From NCBI RefSeq assembly GCF_019799905.1, contig NZ_JABGCI010000001.1, positions 62,001 through 126,000 on the forward strand: a stretch of 64,000 bases of DNA. The letters run 5' to 3'. A model generated the notes under the pieces. That model saw only the letters and a list, made by a program, of their open reading frames with translations. It ran no database searches and was not told the origin of the DNA. The DNA is from Trujillonella endophytica (lineage in GTDB: Bacteria > Actinomycetota > Actinomycetes > Mycobacteriales > Geodermatophilaceae). Position 1 is the stretch's first letter, and each line of letters starts with the position of its first letter. The translations under genes were made by a program, and so were the position numbers. Below, in pieces: positions 36,024 to 43,511 of the stretch.

Positions 36024-36899
36024 ATGCTGAGCGAGCGCGAGGTATCGGCCGCCATCGGCAGCCCGGCCTACGGTCCCGACGGCGAGAAGATCGGCACCGT
36101 CGAGCAGTTCTACGTCGACGACCGCACCGGAGCGCCCACCTGGGCGGCGGTGACGACGGGGTTGTTCGGCACGAAGCACTCGATCGTCCCGGCGGTGGAC
36201 GCCGCGTACGTCGACGGCGGACTGCGCCTGCACGTGAACAAGGACGCGGTGAAGACCGCCCCCCACCTGACGGGCGAGCACCTCGACCCCTCCGACGAGG
36301 CCGAGCTGCGGCGCCACTACGGCCTGGACACCGCCCTGCCGGCGACCCCGGAGGTCGCGCCGCGCACGTCCCCGGGCATGCCGGTGGCCACGACGTCCTC
36401 GGAGCCGGCCACCGCGGAGACGCCCATCCCGGCGGCGGCCGTGCCCCCGCCGCCTCCCGTGGCCCCGGCGCATGACGGCGGGATGGTGCGCAGCGAGGAG
36501 CGCCTGCTCGTCTCCACCGAGCGCGTGGCCGCCACCCGCGCACGGCTGGTCAAGTACGTGGTCACCGAGGAGGTCCAGATCACCGTGCCGATCCGGCGCG
36601 AGGAGATCCGGATCGAGGAGGTGCCGATCGACGCACCCGACCCGGGGCCCGGCGAGTCCCTGGTCGCTCCCGGGGACGCCTCGGGCACCGCACCCACGAC
36701 CTCGCCGATCCCTGCCGTGGGCGGCGCGCTGCCCGAGGAGATCGTGCTGCACGCCGAGCGGCCGGTCGTCTCCGTCGAGGTGGTCCCCGTGGAGCGGGTA
36801 CGGCTGCGCACCGAGGTCGTCACCGGCACCGAGCAGGTCACCGACCAGGTGCAGCGCGAGCAGATCGTCGTCGACCAGAGCGGCTCCCCCGCCCGCTGA
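36024..36899 (+). CDS. PRC-barrel and DUF2382 stress protein
   Basis: The 291-residue protein has an N-terminal PRC-barrel (residues ~1-95; GSPAYGPDGEKIGTVEQFYVDDRTG), a Pro/Ala linker, and a C-terminal DUF2382 (YsnF/AvaK) domain with paired segments such as EERLLVSTERV and LVKYVVTEEVQITVPIRREEIRIEEVPI. Related proteins are induced by desiccation and general stress. GGGGAG precedes the ATG. A strong hairpin follows the stop. Confidence 0.88.
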   Translation: MLSEREVSAAIGSPAYGPDGEKIGTVEQFYVDDRTGAPTWAAVTTGLFGTKHSIVPAVDAAYVDGGLRLHVNKDAVKTAPHLTGEHLDPSDEAELRRHYGLDTALPATPEVAPRTSPGMPVATTSSEPATAETPIPAAAVPPPPPVAPAHDGGMVRSEERLLVSTERVAATRARLVKYVVTEEVQITVPIRREEIRIEEVPIDAPDPGPGESLVAPGDASGTAPTTSPIPAVGGALPEEIVLHAERPVVSVEVVPVERVRLRTEVVTGTEQVTDQVQREQIVVDQSGSPAR

Positions 36900-36912
36900 G
36901 GCCGGCCCGTCC

Positions 36913-36944
36913 CGCGCCCCCGCCCGTCATCGGGCGGGGGCGCG
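36913..36944. terminator. Bidirectional terminator, 14-bp GC stem
   Basis: CGCGCCCCCGCCCG (36913-36926) and its perfect complement (36931-36944) enclose the tetraloop TCAT. The loop contains the stop codon of the convergent tetR gene, so the hairpin serves both the PRC-barrel gene and tetR. Confidence 0.75.
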
Positions 36945-37559
36945 GAGGCGGCGGCGCACCACCCGGCGGGCGACCTCGAGCGCGTGCGGGTCGTCGTGCA
37001 GGACGAAGTTCGCGTCGGCGGCCAGGATCACGCCGTTGAGCTCGAAGGCCAGCTGCTCGGGGTCCTCGTCGGCCGCGAGCTCACCGCGGGCGACGGCATC
37101 GGCGGCGACCTCGCGCAGCAGCTGGACGAACCCCCGCTGGAACGCGGCCACGCGCTCCTTGACCGGACCCGGCCGGGTGCCCATCTCGAGGGCCGCACCG
37201 GCGAAGAAGCAGCCGCCGGGGAAGGTCCGCCGCTCCAGGTGGACGAAGAAGGCCTCGCAGACGGCGACCAGCCGCGCGACACCCGGGGGCGCAGCCAGCG
37301 CCGGCCCCACGACCTCGGCGGAGAAGACCCGGCCGGCCTCCTCGACGGTGGCCAGCTGCAGCGCCTCCTTGGACCCGAAGTGGGCGTAGAGGCCGCTCTT
37401 GCTCATCCCGAGCGCGCCGGCGAGGTCCCCGATGGACAGGCCCTCCAGGCCCGACACGGTCGCGAGCGAGACCGCCTCGCGCAGGATCGCGCCGCGTGTC
37501 CGCTCCCCGTCGGCCCGTGTGCGGCGCGCAGGGGGGGTCGTCCCGCCGTCGTCCACCAC
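36927..37559 (-). CDS. TetR-family regulator
   Basis: A 210-residue regulator with the HTH LSIGDLAGALGMSKSGLYAHFGSKEAL at residues ~40-66 and a C-terminal TetR_C-type ligand domain. The start is one of two adjacent GTG codons at 37559/37556. It is divergent from a DsrE-family gene across 78 bp that contain the palindrome ACGATCGT, so it probably represses itself and the DsrE gene. Confidence 0.88.
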   Translation of the reverse strand: MVDDGGTTPPARRTRADGERTRGAILREAVSLATVSGLEGLSIGDLAGALGMSKSGLYAHFGSKEALQLATVEEAGRVFSAEVVGPALAAPPGVARLVAVCEAFFVHLERRTFPGGCFFAGAALEMGTRPGPVKERVAAFQRGFVQLLREVAADAVARGELAADEDPEQLAFELNGVILAADANFVLHDDPHALEVARRVVRRRLRAPAR

Positions 37560-37568
37560 GCAGACAAA

Positions 37569-37586
37569 TTAGCACGATCGTTCGTA
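37569..37586. promoter_or_regulatory. Candidate TetR operator in the tetR/dsrE divergon
   Basis: The perfect 8-bp palindrome ACGATCGT (37574-37581) sits in a locally AT-rich patch (AAATTAGC...TTCGTACT) between the divergent starts, with partly matching flanks. The placement over both promoters fits a repressor site. The assignment to the adjacent TetR is inference. Confidence 0.5.
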
Positions 37587-37637
37587 CTCTCTCGGACCAG
37601 CACGAGCAGTCGTGCTGCCCATCGAGGGGAGCCGGTC

Positions 37638-38000
37638 ATGGACAAGGCAGTCATCAGCCTCACCACGGGTCTGGAGGACCCGGAGAAGGTCACCGTCGCC
37701 TTCCTGGTCTCGGTCGGTGCGGCCGAGCAGGGACGGGAGACGCTGATGTTCCTGACCAAGGAGGCGGTCCGGCTGGCCACCGACGGCTTCGCCATCGGCA
37801 CCGCGTGCGAGGGCTGTCCCCCGCTGCGCTCGCTGCTGGAGCGCTACGCCGCTGCCGGCGGCCGGTACCTGGTGTGCCCCACCTGTTTCGACGCCCGTGC
37901 CCTCGACAAGGGCGTGCTGCTGCCGAACGCGGAGCTCGGCGGCACCGTGCCGATGTGGCAGTGGATCGGCGAGGACCACGCCGTCACGTTCTCCTACTGA
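37638..38000 (+). CDS. DsrE-family sulfur-relay-like protein
   Basis: A 120-residue DsrE-fold protein. It has the motif ISLTTGLEDPEKVTVAFLVSVGAAEQG at the N-terminus and two Cys pairs, CEGC (about 55-58) and CPTC (about 76-79). DsrE proteins carry persulfide in sulfur-relay reactions; the paired cysteines could do this or bind metal. GAGGGGAG precedes the ATG. Regulation by the divergent TetR is likely. Confidence 0.82.
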   Translation: MDKAVISLTTGLEDPEKVTVAFLVSVGAAEQGRETLMFLTKEAVRLATDGFAIGTACEGCPPLRSLLERYAAAGGRYLVCPTCFDARALDKGVLLPNAELGGTVPMWQWIGEDHAVTFSY

Positions 38001-38012
38001 GGGAGGACCCCG

Positions 38013-38774
38013 TCAGCCGCGGCGGTCGGGCAAGAAGCGGAGCCGGTCGCGGGTGGCGGCCACCTCGGCGGCGTCGACGTCGGCCAGCACGACGGTCTCC
38101 ACCCCGGCCGCGGTGGCCAGCAGCTCCCCCATCGGGCTGACGATCCGGCTGTCACCGGCGTGCCCGGTGCCGTCCCCGGCCGCCCCGACCCGGTTGCAGC
38201 CGACGACGTAGGCCTGGTTCTCGATCGCGCGCGCCTGCAGCAGCGTCTGCCAGTGCAGGCGGCGCGCGGCGGGCCAGTTCGCCGTCACGAGGTAGACGTC
38301 GGTGTCGGGCGCCGCCCGCCAGAAGACGTCGGCGAAGCGCAGGTCGTAGCAGATGAACGGCGTGATCCGCAGGCCGCCGATCTCGACGGTCAGGGGGCCC
38401 TCCCCGGCCCGGAACCGCTCGTGCTCGCCGCCGTGGGTGAACGGGTGCAGCTTGCGGTAGCGGTGGACCGTTCCGTCCGGTCCCGCCAGCACGAGCGAGT
38501 TGAACGGCAGGGAGCCGTCCGGGGCGATCTCCGGGCAGCTGCCGGCCACCCAGACGCCGTGCTCGGCGGCCTGCTCACCCAGGAAGCGGGACGACGGCCC
38601 GCCCTCGGGCTCGCCGATGCCCGGCGTCATGGAGAAGCCGGTGGAGAACGTCTCGCTCAGCAGCACCAGCTCGGCGCCGGCGGCCGCCGCGCGGGCCACC
38701 TGGGGCGCCAGGCGCGCGAAGTTGGCCTCCCGGTCCTCCCAGACGATGTCGTGCTGGACGGCGGCGATCCTCAT
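38013..38774 (-). CDS. Carbon-nitrogen hydrolase (omega-amidase/YafV type)
   Basis: A 253-residue nitrilase-superfamily enzyme with the catalytic triad visible: Glu in LLSETFSTGFSM, Lys in YRKLHPF and Cys in FICYDLRF. Motif NWPAARRLHWQTLLQARAIENQAYVVGCNR is typical of the Nit2/YafV branch that hydrolyses 2-oxoglutaramate or 2-oxosuccinamate. The ATG overlaps the stop of the RNB nuclease gene, so they are coupled. It ends near the convergent DsrE gene. Confidence 0.9.
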   Translation of the reverse strand: MRIAAVQHDIVWEDREANFARLAPQVARAAAAGAELVLLSETFSTGFSMTPGIGEPEGGPSSRFLGEQAAEHGVWVAGSCPEIAPDGSLPFNSLVLAGPDGTVHRYRKLHPFTHGGEHERFRAGEGPLTVEIGGLRITPFICYDLRFADVFWRAAPDTDVYLVTANWPAARRLHWQTLLQARAIENQAYVVGCNRVGAAGDGTGHAGDSRIVSPMGELLATAAGVETVVLADVDAAEVAATRDRLRFLPDRRG

Positions 38775-40240
38775 GCGCTCATCCTCCCCGCCGCCTCGAA
38801 CCGCACCGACCGCCGCTCGACGTCGGCCTCCACCAGCCGCACCTGCACGCGGGTCCCCGGGGTGAGCTCCCCGGCGCAGCGCGCCCGGATCGCCGGATCG
38901 GTGAGGACGACGGTGCCGCGCGACCCCTCGGCGTCCACCACGACGGCGTCGAACAGCTCGCCGACCCGGTCCCGCAGCAGCTGCGCCTCCGTGGCGTCGA
39001 CGACCGCCCGCTCGACCGCGCGGGTCCGCCGGTCGGAGGCGGCCATCAGCGCGGGGAGCTCCGGCAGGGCGGCCCGCACCGCCGGGTCGGGTTCCCGGCC
39101 GGCCGCGAGCGCCAGGCACACCTCGGTGCCGAACCGGTCGACCAGCCGGCGCAGCGGAGCGGTGACGTGCGCGTACGGCGCCCCCACGCCGCCGTGCCCC
39201 GCCTGTTCGGGGGGCGCCCCGTCGAACGGCGTGTAGGCGGCACCGCGCAGCAACCCCGCGGCCTCCTCGAGGAACGCGGCGTGCCCGGGGCGGGCGGGGT
39301 CGAGCGCGGCGACCACCGCGCCGGGAGCCGCGCCCGCGGGCCAGTCGACGCCGAGGGCCGGGGCGATGCGGCGCAGCGCGGTGACCGCCTCCGGTGCGGG
39401 CGGCGGGAGGGTGCGGAGCAGGCCGACGCCGCCGTCGAGCATGAGCGCCGCGGCGCACCGGCCGGTGAGCAGCGAGATCGTCGCGTTCCAGCCCTCGACC
39501 GGGAGGTCCCCGCGGGTGGTGAGCGTCCAGCTCCCGCCGGGCGTGCGTTCCACCTGCTGCTCGGGCGTGCCGAGCTCCACCGCGCCCCGCGCGAGCGCCT
39601 GCTCCTGCAGCAGCCGGCCCAGCTCCGGGAGCAGGGCGATCGCGTCGGGCAGCTCGCCGGCGTCGGCCCGGCGCTGCACGTCCGGGTAGGCCAGCTGGGC
39701 GCGGCTGCGGACGCGGGCGCGGCGGACGTCGGCGTCGAGCACCTCGCCGTCGCCGTCCAGCCGGATCGTCCAGAGCGCGGCCGCGCGCTCCTGTCCGGGC
39801 AGCAGGCTCGCGGCGCCCTCGGAGAGCACCGGCGGGTGCAGGGGGACGCGGCGGTCGGGCGTGTAGAGCGTCTGGCCCCGCCGTCGCGCCTCGGCGTCGA
39901 GGGCGCTCCCGGGGCGGACGACGGCGCCGACGTCGGCGATCGCGTAGCCGACCAGGTAGCCGTCGCCCTCCCGGCGCAGGTGGACGGCCTGGTCGAGGTC
40001 CTGGCTGCCCGCCGGGTCCACCGTGACCAGGGGCAGGTCGGTGGCGTCGAGGTCGGGCAGCGGCGGGGCGGCGGCCACCGCGTCGGCCTCGGCCAGCACC
40101 TCCGCCGGGAACTCCTCGGGGACGTCGAACTCCGCGCGGACGGCGGCGAAGTCGGGCCCGGGCAGCTCCGCCGGCCAGCGCGGCGCCCGCCACGCCGCCG
40201 TCCCGGCCCGGTTCCACGTGGAACCCGTCGGGGCCGTCAC
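38771..40240 (-). CDS. RNB-domain ribonuclease (RNase II/R family)
   Basis: A 489-residue exoribonuclease-like protein without cold-shock domains, typical of the short actinobacterial RNB family. The catalytic stretch reads VDPAGSQDLDQAVHLRR, where one of the four conserved Asp of RNase II is replaced by Gln, as is common in this branch. GVGAPYAHVTAPLRRLVDRF is the second signature. A C-terminal barrel (LTPGTRVQVRLVEADVERRSVRFE) follows. The GTG overlaps the S4 gene stop (GTGA). Codons 6-11 contain a perfect parS-like palindrome. Confidence 0.88.
   Translation of the reverse strand: MTAPTGSTWNRAGTAAWRAPRWPAELPGPDFAAVRAEFDVPEEFPAEVLAEADAVAAAPPLPDLDATDLPLVTVDPAGSQDLDQAVHLRREGDGYLVGYAIADVGAVVRPGSALDAEARRRGQTLYTPDRRVPLHPPVLSEGAASLLPGQERAAALWTIRLDGDGEVLDADVRRARVRSRAQLAYPDVQRRADAGELPDAIALLPELGRLLQEQALARGAVELGTPEQQVERTPGGSWTLTTRGDLPVEGWNATISLLTGRCAAALMLDGGVGLLRTLPPPAPEAVTALRRIAPALGVDWPAGAAPGAVVAALDPARPGHAAFLEEAAGLLRGAAYTPFDGAPPEQAGHGGVGAPYAHVTAPLRRLVDRFGTEVCLALAAGREPDPAVRAALPELPALMAASDRRTRAVERAVVDATEAQLLRDRVGELFDAVVVDAEGSRGTVVLTDPAIRARCAGELTPGTRVQVRLVEADVERRSVRFEAAGRMSA
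40210..40225. promoter_or_regulatory. parS-like ParB-binding palindrome (site 2)
   Basis: GGTTCCACGTGGAACC is a perfect 16-bp palindrome with the same 14-bp core as the site at 20506-20519, here inside the 5' coding part of the RNB nuclease gene (Gly-Ser-Thr-Trp-Asn-Arg codons). Finding the identical core twice near the origin-linked pknB cluster supports a parS function. Confidence 0.75.
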
Positions 40241-40461
40241 CCGACGGTCACGTCGTCGACGCCCTCGATCGAGACGACGTCGCCCTTGCGCACCTGCCGG
40301 CCGCGCCGGTCCTCGGGCTCCCCGTTGACCCGGACGGCGCCGGTCACGAGCACGTCCTTGACCTGCGCACCGGTCGGGACGGCGTCGACGAGCTTGAGCA
40401 GCTGACCGAGCCGGATGGAGTCCTCGCCGGGACGGAGGGAGACGGTGCGCACGCCGGTCAT
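40237..40461 (-). CDS. S4-domain RNA-binding protein (YbcJ/RqcP-like)
   Basis: A 74-residue stand-alone S4 domain: SIRLGQLLKLVDAVPTGAQVKDVLVTGAVRVNGEPEDRRGRQVRKGDVV. Such proteins bind rRNA or stalled ribosomes. The ATG overlaps the MOSC gene stop as ATGA and its own stop overlaps the RNB start, so MOSC-S4-RNB-amidase form a tightly coupled operon read on the minus strand. Confidence 0.88.
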   Translation of the reverse strand: MTGVRTVSLRPGEDSIRLGQLLKLVDAVPTGAQVKDVLVTGAVRVNGEPEDRRGRQVRKGDVVSIEGVDDVTVG

Positions 40462-41183
40462 CCTCCCCCGAGCGGCGTCAGCTCGTCGCCGACGGCCACG
40501 ACGCCCGGGCGGGGGACCAGGGCAGCGACGGCCAGCATCCCGCCGCGCTCGCGGTGCACCGTCTTGAGCACCGAGGTGTCCCGGCCGATGCCGCCCGGCT
40601 GCGGCCGCGTCACCATGACGCAGCGGGCCACCGGCTGCACGACGTCCAGCTCGGCGCCGCCCAGCCGCACGCGGGAACCGACCAGCTCGTCCTCGCCCGC
40701 CCCGTCGAGGACGAGGTTGGCGCGGAACCGCCGCCGGTCCCAGTCGCGCAGCGTGGCGGTCGAGACCAGCGAGACCCGGGTGCGGTTGCTGTCGTGGAAG
40801 GCGCCGCGCGCGCCGTCGAAGGTGTCCCAGTCGTACTCGCCCCCGTCGCGCACGTCGAACGGGTTCTCGTAGCGGCGCAGCCCGGTCACCTGGCCCGCCG
40901 CACGCAGGGTCACCGGCCGCCCGAGCCAGGCGGAGAGGACGGCGTCGTCGGTGGCGACCGTGCCGTCGGGCAGCACCACCTGGACGCCGCCGTCCGGGGT
41001 CAGCCGCGCGGAGGCGAACAGCAGCTCGGGCACCCGGCGGGCGGTGAGTCCCAGCCCCGTCGAGGTGTCGAACAGCGCCCACTGGCGGTCCCCGGCCAGC
41101 CCCTCGGGGCCGACGTCGACGACATCGACCCGCTCGCCCTGCAGCGACTTCACCGGGTAGCGCCAGAGCTCGGCGACGCGCAC
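40458..41183 (-). CDS. MOSC-domain protein
   Basis: The 241-residue protein has the MOSC N-terminal beta-barrel (MRVAELWRYPVKSLQGERVD...GDRQWALFD) and the MOSC domain with RRFRANLVLDG, GAELDVVQPVARCVMVTRPQPG, where the conserved Cys would bind sulfur or the molybdenum cofactor. MOSC proteins relate to Moco sulfuration or Mo-dependent N-reduction (mARC/YiiM-like). The GTG at 41183 lies one base beyond the aldose epimerase stop region, so both are in one operon. Confidence 0.88.
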   Translation of the reverse strand: MRVAELWRYPVKSLQGERVDVVDVGPEGLAGDRQWALFDTSTGLGLTARRVPELLFASARLTPDGGVQVVLPDGTVATDDAVLSAWLGRPVTLRAAGQVTGLRRYENPFDVRDGGEYDWDTFDGARGAFHDSNRTRVSLVSTATLRDWDRRRFRANLVLDGAGEDELVGSRVRLGGAELDVVQPVARCVMVTRPQPGGIGRDTSVLKTVHRERGGMLAVAALVPRPGVVAVGDELTPLGGG

Positions 41184-41184
41184 G

Positions 41185-42114
41185 TCAGCTCCCCGGCGTC
41201 CAGGACAGCGTCCAGGTGCCCGACCAGGTCCCGGCCGGCTCGAGCACGACGAGGTCGACCCCGTCGGCCAGAGCGTTCGGCGGGCAGGTCATCGGCTCGA
41301 CGGCCACGCTGCGGCGGCGCTGACCCGGCGGCAGCGTGTCGCCGGTGTAGACCTGCAGCCACGGCCAGGACCGGTCGACGGCGAGCTCCACCGCGCCCGC
41401 CGCGCCGCTCAGCCTCACCCGTGCCCAGCCCTCCTCGTCGCGGTCCAGGTCGGTGAGCGGGGTGTCGATCGCCCGCTCGCCGATGCGGCCCACCGCGCCG
41501 TCGAACGGCGTCCGCTCGCCGGCGGGCAGGCCACCGTCGACGGTCAGCGCCGTCCGCGCCGGCACGTGCAGCTCCGCGTCGCCGATCGCGCCGTCGTCCG
41601 CCCCGCCGACGGCCAGGTAGGGGTGCATGCCGGCTCCGAACGGGGCGGGCTCCGCCGAGGCGTTGCGCACCCGCACGCTGACCGCCAGCCGCTGCGGCGC
41701 GAGCGCGTAGTCCAGCGCCACCAGCAGCCGGAAGGGATAGCCGGGGCGCGGCTCGACCGTGGTGCCGACGGTGACCGTGTCGGAGAAGCGGCTGAGCACG
41801 CCGAACGGCTGCCAGGAGAGCAGCCCGTGCGCGGCGTTGGGCGAGTCCGGCGAGGCGACGTCGAGCTGCAGGTCGCGGCCGGCCCAGCTCCAGCGGCCGT
41901 TCCGCAGCCGGTTGGGCCACGGCAGCAGCACCCCGCCGCGGCGCCCGGCCGGGATCGTCCCCGACGCATAGCCGTCGACGACGTCCCAGCCGCCGGAGGT
42001 CAGCGCCCGGATCCCGCCGCCGCGCAGGTCGACGGCCAGCCGGGCGTCGCCGCTGACCAGTTCTACGTCGACCGGCTCGACCGGGGGCCAGGGAGTGTGG
42101 GGGGGCACGCTCAT
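41185..42114 (-). CDS. Aldose 1-epimerase (mutarotase)
   Basis: A 309-residue galactose-mutarotase-fold protein. LLPWPNRLRNGRWSWAG and HGLLSWQPF carry substrate-binding Arg and His, the catalytic-His motif FGAGMHPYLAVGG is clear, and VAVEPMTCPPNAL supplies the catalytic Glu. It interconverts alpha and beta anomers of a hexose. The ATG at 42114 begins the conserved N-terminus. It overlaps closely with the MOSC gene downstream. Confidence 0.9.
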   Translation of the reverse strand: MSVPPHTPWPPVEPVDVELVSGDARLAVDLRGGGIRALTSGGWDVVDGYASGTIPAGRRGGVLLPWPNRLRNGRWSWAGRDLQLDVASPDSPNAAHGLLSWQPFGVLSRFSDTVTVGTTVEPRPGYPFRLLVALDYALAPQRLAVSVRVRNASAEPAPFGAGMHPYLAVGGADDGAIGDAELHVPARTALTVDGGLPAGERTPFDGAVGRIGERAIDTPLTDLDRDEEGWARVRLSGAAGAVELAVDRSWPWLQVYTGDTLPPGQRRRSVAVEPMTCPPNALADGVDLVVLEPAGTWSGTWTLSWTPGS

Positions 42115-42143
42115 GCGCCCCAGCCCACCACACCCCGGGGCGG

Positions 42144-42542
42144 TCAGCCGATCTCGTGGTCGAGGGTCAGCACCGCACCCGACTCGTCGTGGGTCAGCTC
42201 GACGGTGCCGCGCAGGCCGGCGAGCTCCCCGGTGCCGGTGCCGGGGAGCACGACGCCGGTCGCCCGCTGGTCGGCGCCGTCGACCACGCCCGAGTGCTGG
42301 AGGACGAACGTGCCGGTACGCCCCCGGAGACTGCCGGTGACCAGCTCGAGCGCGACGTACCCGGCCGGCGTCTCCCCCACGGTCGCCGACGTCATGGCGA
42401 CCACGCTCGTCCCGGTCAGCGGCCCGGAGAACGTCTTGCGCAGCGTGACCCGGCCGAAGGCGACGGGGCCGGACTCCCCCAGCGACAGGGGCTCGGGCTC
42501 CCAGCCGGTGACCTCGAACGGGATGCGGACCACGGTGCCCAC
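42144..42542 (-). CDS. DUF3224 family protein
   Basis: About 132 residues in a beta-barrel-like pattern typical of DUF3224: FEVTGWEPEP, RVTLRKTFSGPLTGTSVVAM, AGYVALELVTGSLRGRTGTFVLQHSGV and GTGTGELAGLRGTVELTHDESG. Function unknown; the fold resembles allene-oxide-cyclase-like barrels. The start is uncertain: GTG at 42542 is three bases after GGAGGAG, GTG at 42533 is twelve bases after. It ends 29 bp before the aldose epimerase. Confidence 0.75.
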   Translation of the reverse strand: MGTVVRIPFEVTGWEPEPLSLGESGPVAFGRVTLRKTFSGPLTGTSVVAMTSATVGETPAGYVALELVTGSLRGRTGTFVLQHSGVVDGADQRATGVVLPGTGTGELAGLRGTVELTHDESGAVLTLDHEIG

Positions 42543-42600
42543 GGGCTCCTCCAGGTGTCGGACGACGGGAGCCGCAGCCTGCCGCACCCCACCGACGGAC

Positions 42601-42663
42601 CGACGAGATCTGCACAGTCGCCACCATCAGCCCGCGATGGCGACCACTGTGCAGATCTCGTCG
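42601..42663. repeat. 63-bp palindromic element with 18-bp perfect arms
   Basis: CGACGAGATCTGCACAGT (42601-42618) is repeated in perfect inverse at 42646-42663. Inside, after a mismatched segment, a further CCATC/GATGG pair closes a short AGCCCGC loop. It lies six bases beyond the stop of the broken ECF/other-gene fusion. The size and structure resemble dispersed palindromic (REP-like) elements, but only one copy is present in this window. Confidence 0.75.
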
Positions 42664-42668
42664 AGGGG

Positions 42669-42978
42669 TCAGGGGGTGTAGGTCACCTGCTCGACGGTCT
42701 GCAGGACCTGCTCCCGGCTGAGGGTGCCAGGGGCCTCGACGACGAACGGCGTGGCCGAGGTAGCGGTGGACGGCGGTGGCGTGCCGGTGGAACAGGGGCG
42801 CGAACTGCTCCGGGTCGTCGACCGAGAGCCGCATGAGCTCGGTGTCGGTCGGCAGCGCGTCGGCGCACGCGCGGAGCGGGACGGCGTCCGAGGGTGGGTC
42901 CGGAGGCCCGGCCGCGCGGTACATCGGCGACGCGGTGACGGACGGTGATGCTCCGGCAGCGAGGGGTGGGCTGGTCAC
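42669..42978 (-). pseudogene. Decayed ECF sigma factor fused out of frame to another gene's tail
   Basis: From GTG 42978 the frame encodes an ECF sigma N-terminus, including TDTELMRLSVDDPEQFAPLF and HRHATAVHRYL, which is the start of region 2. After about 75 residues similarity stops. In the next frame the bases down to TGA 42671-42669 encode TPFVVEAPGTLSREQVLQTV and end EQVTYTP, a plausible C-terminus of a different protein. Regions 2.3-4 of the sigma factor are missing. An internal deletion that joined the two genes explains this best. Confidence 0.7.
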
Positions 42979-43021
42979 ACCCCCTCATGTCCGCACGGCC
43001 ACGACCGGTTCACGCGCCGCG

Positions 43022-43501
43022 TCAGGTCCGGTCGAGCACCCGCTCGTAGTAGAGGCTGCAGCCGGCGTCGGGCTCGTCGACGTAGCCGCCGAACGCCCCG
43101 ATCGGTCGGTAGCCGGCGCTCTCGTACAACCCGATGGCCTCCGGCTGGCGTGGCCCCGTCTCCAGGCGCAGCGTCGTCCACCCCCGCTCGGCGCCCGCCG
43201 CCTCGAGCGCCGTCAGCACGGCCCGCGAGATCCCCCGGCCCCGCGCCTCCGGGACGACGTACATCCGCTTGATCTCGGCGACGCCGGGCGCCAGCTCGCG
43301 CAGCGCTCCGCAGCCGACCGGCGTCCCCTCGGCGTCCCGGGCGACGAGCAACACGGCGACGTCGGCGGCGGACGGCGGCGTGCCCGGCTCGGTGTCGCCG
43401 TCGTACCGGGCGCGCAGCTCGGCCTGCTGGGCGGCGGTGAGGGCCTGCACCTCCGGGTCGTCCCAGGCGGCGGGGCCGACGAGGCAGGTGGAGGAGGTCA
43501 C
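43022..43501 (-). CDS. GNAT-family N-acetyltransferase
   Basis: A 159-residue acetyltransferase. The acetyl-CoA-binding motif A is MYVVPEARGRGISRAVLTALE, and LYESAGYRPIGAFGGY is motif B. The substrate is unknown; the layout resembles PanZ/YjgM-like small-molecule acetyltransferases. The GTG at 43501 starts the gene after GAGGAT. It follows a TetR gene by 10 bp on the same strand, so both may share a transcript. Confidence 0.88.
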   Translation of the reverse strand: MTSSTCLVGPAAWDDPEVQALTAAQQAELRARYDGDTEPGTPPSAADVAVLLVARDAEGTPVGCGALRELAPGVAEIKRMYVVPEARGRGISRAVLTALEAAGAERGWTTLRLETGPRQPEAIGLYESAGYRPIGAFGGYVDEPDAGCSLYYERVLDRT

Positions 43502-43511
43502 GGCCGCATCC

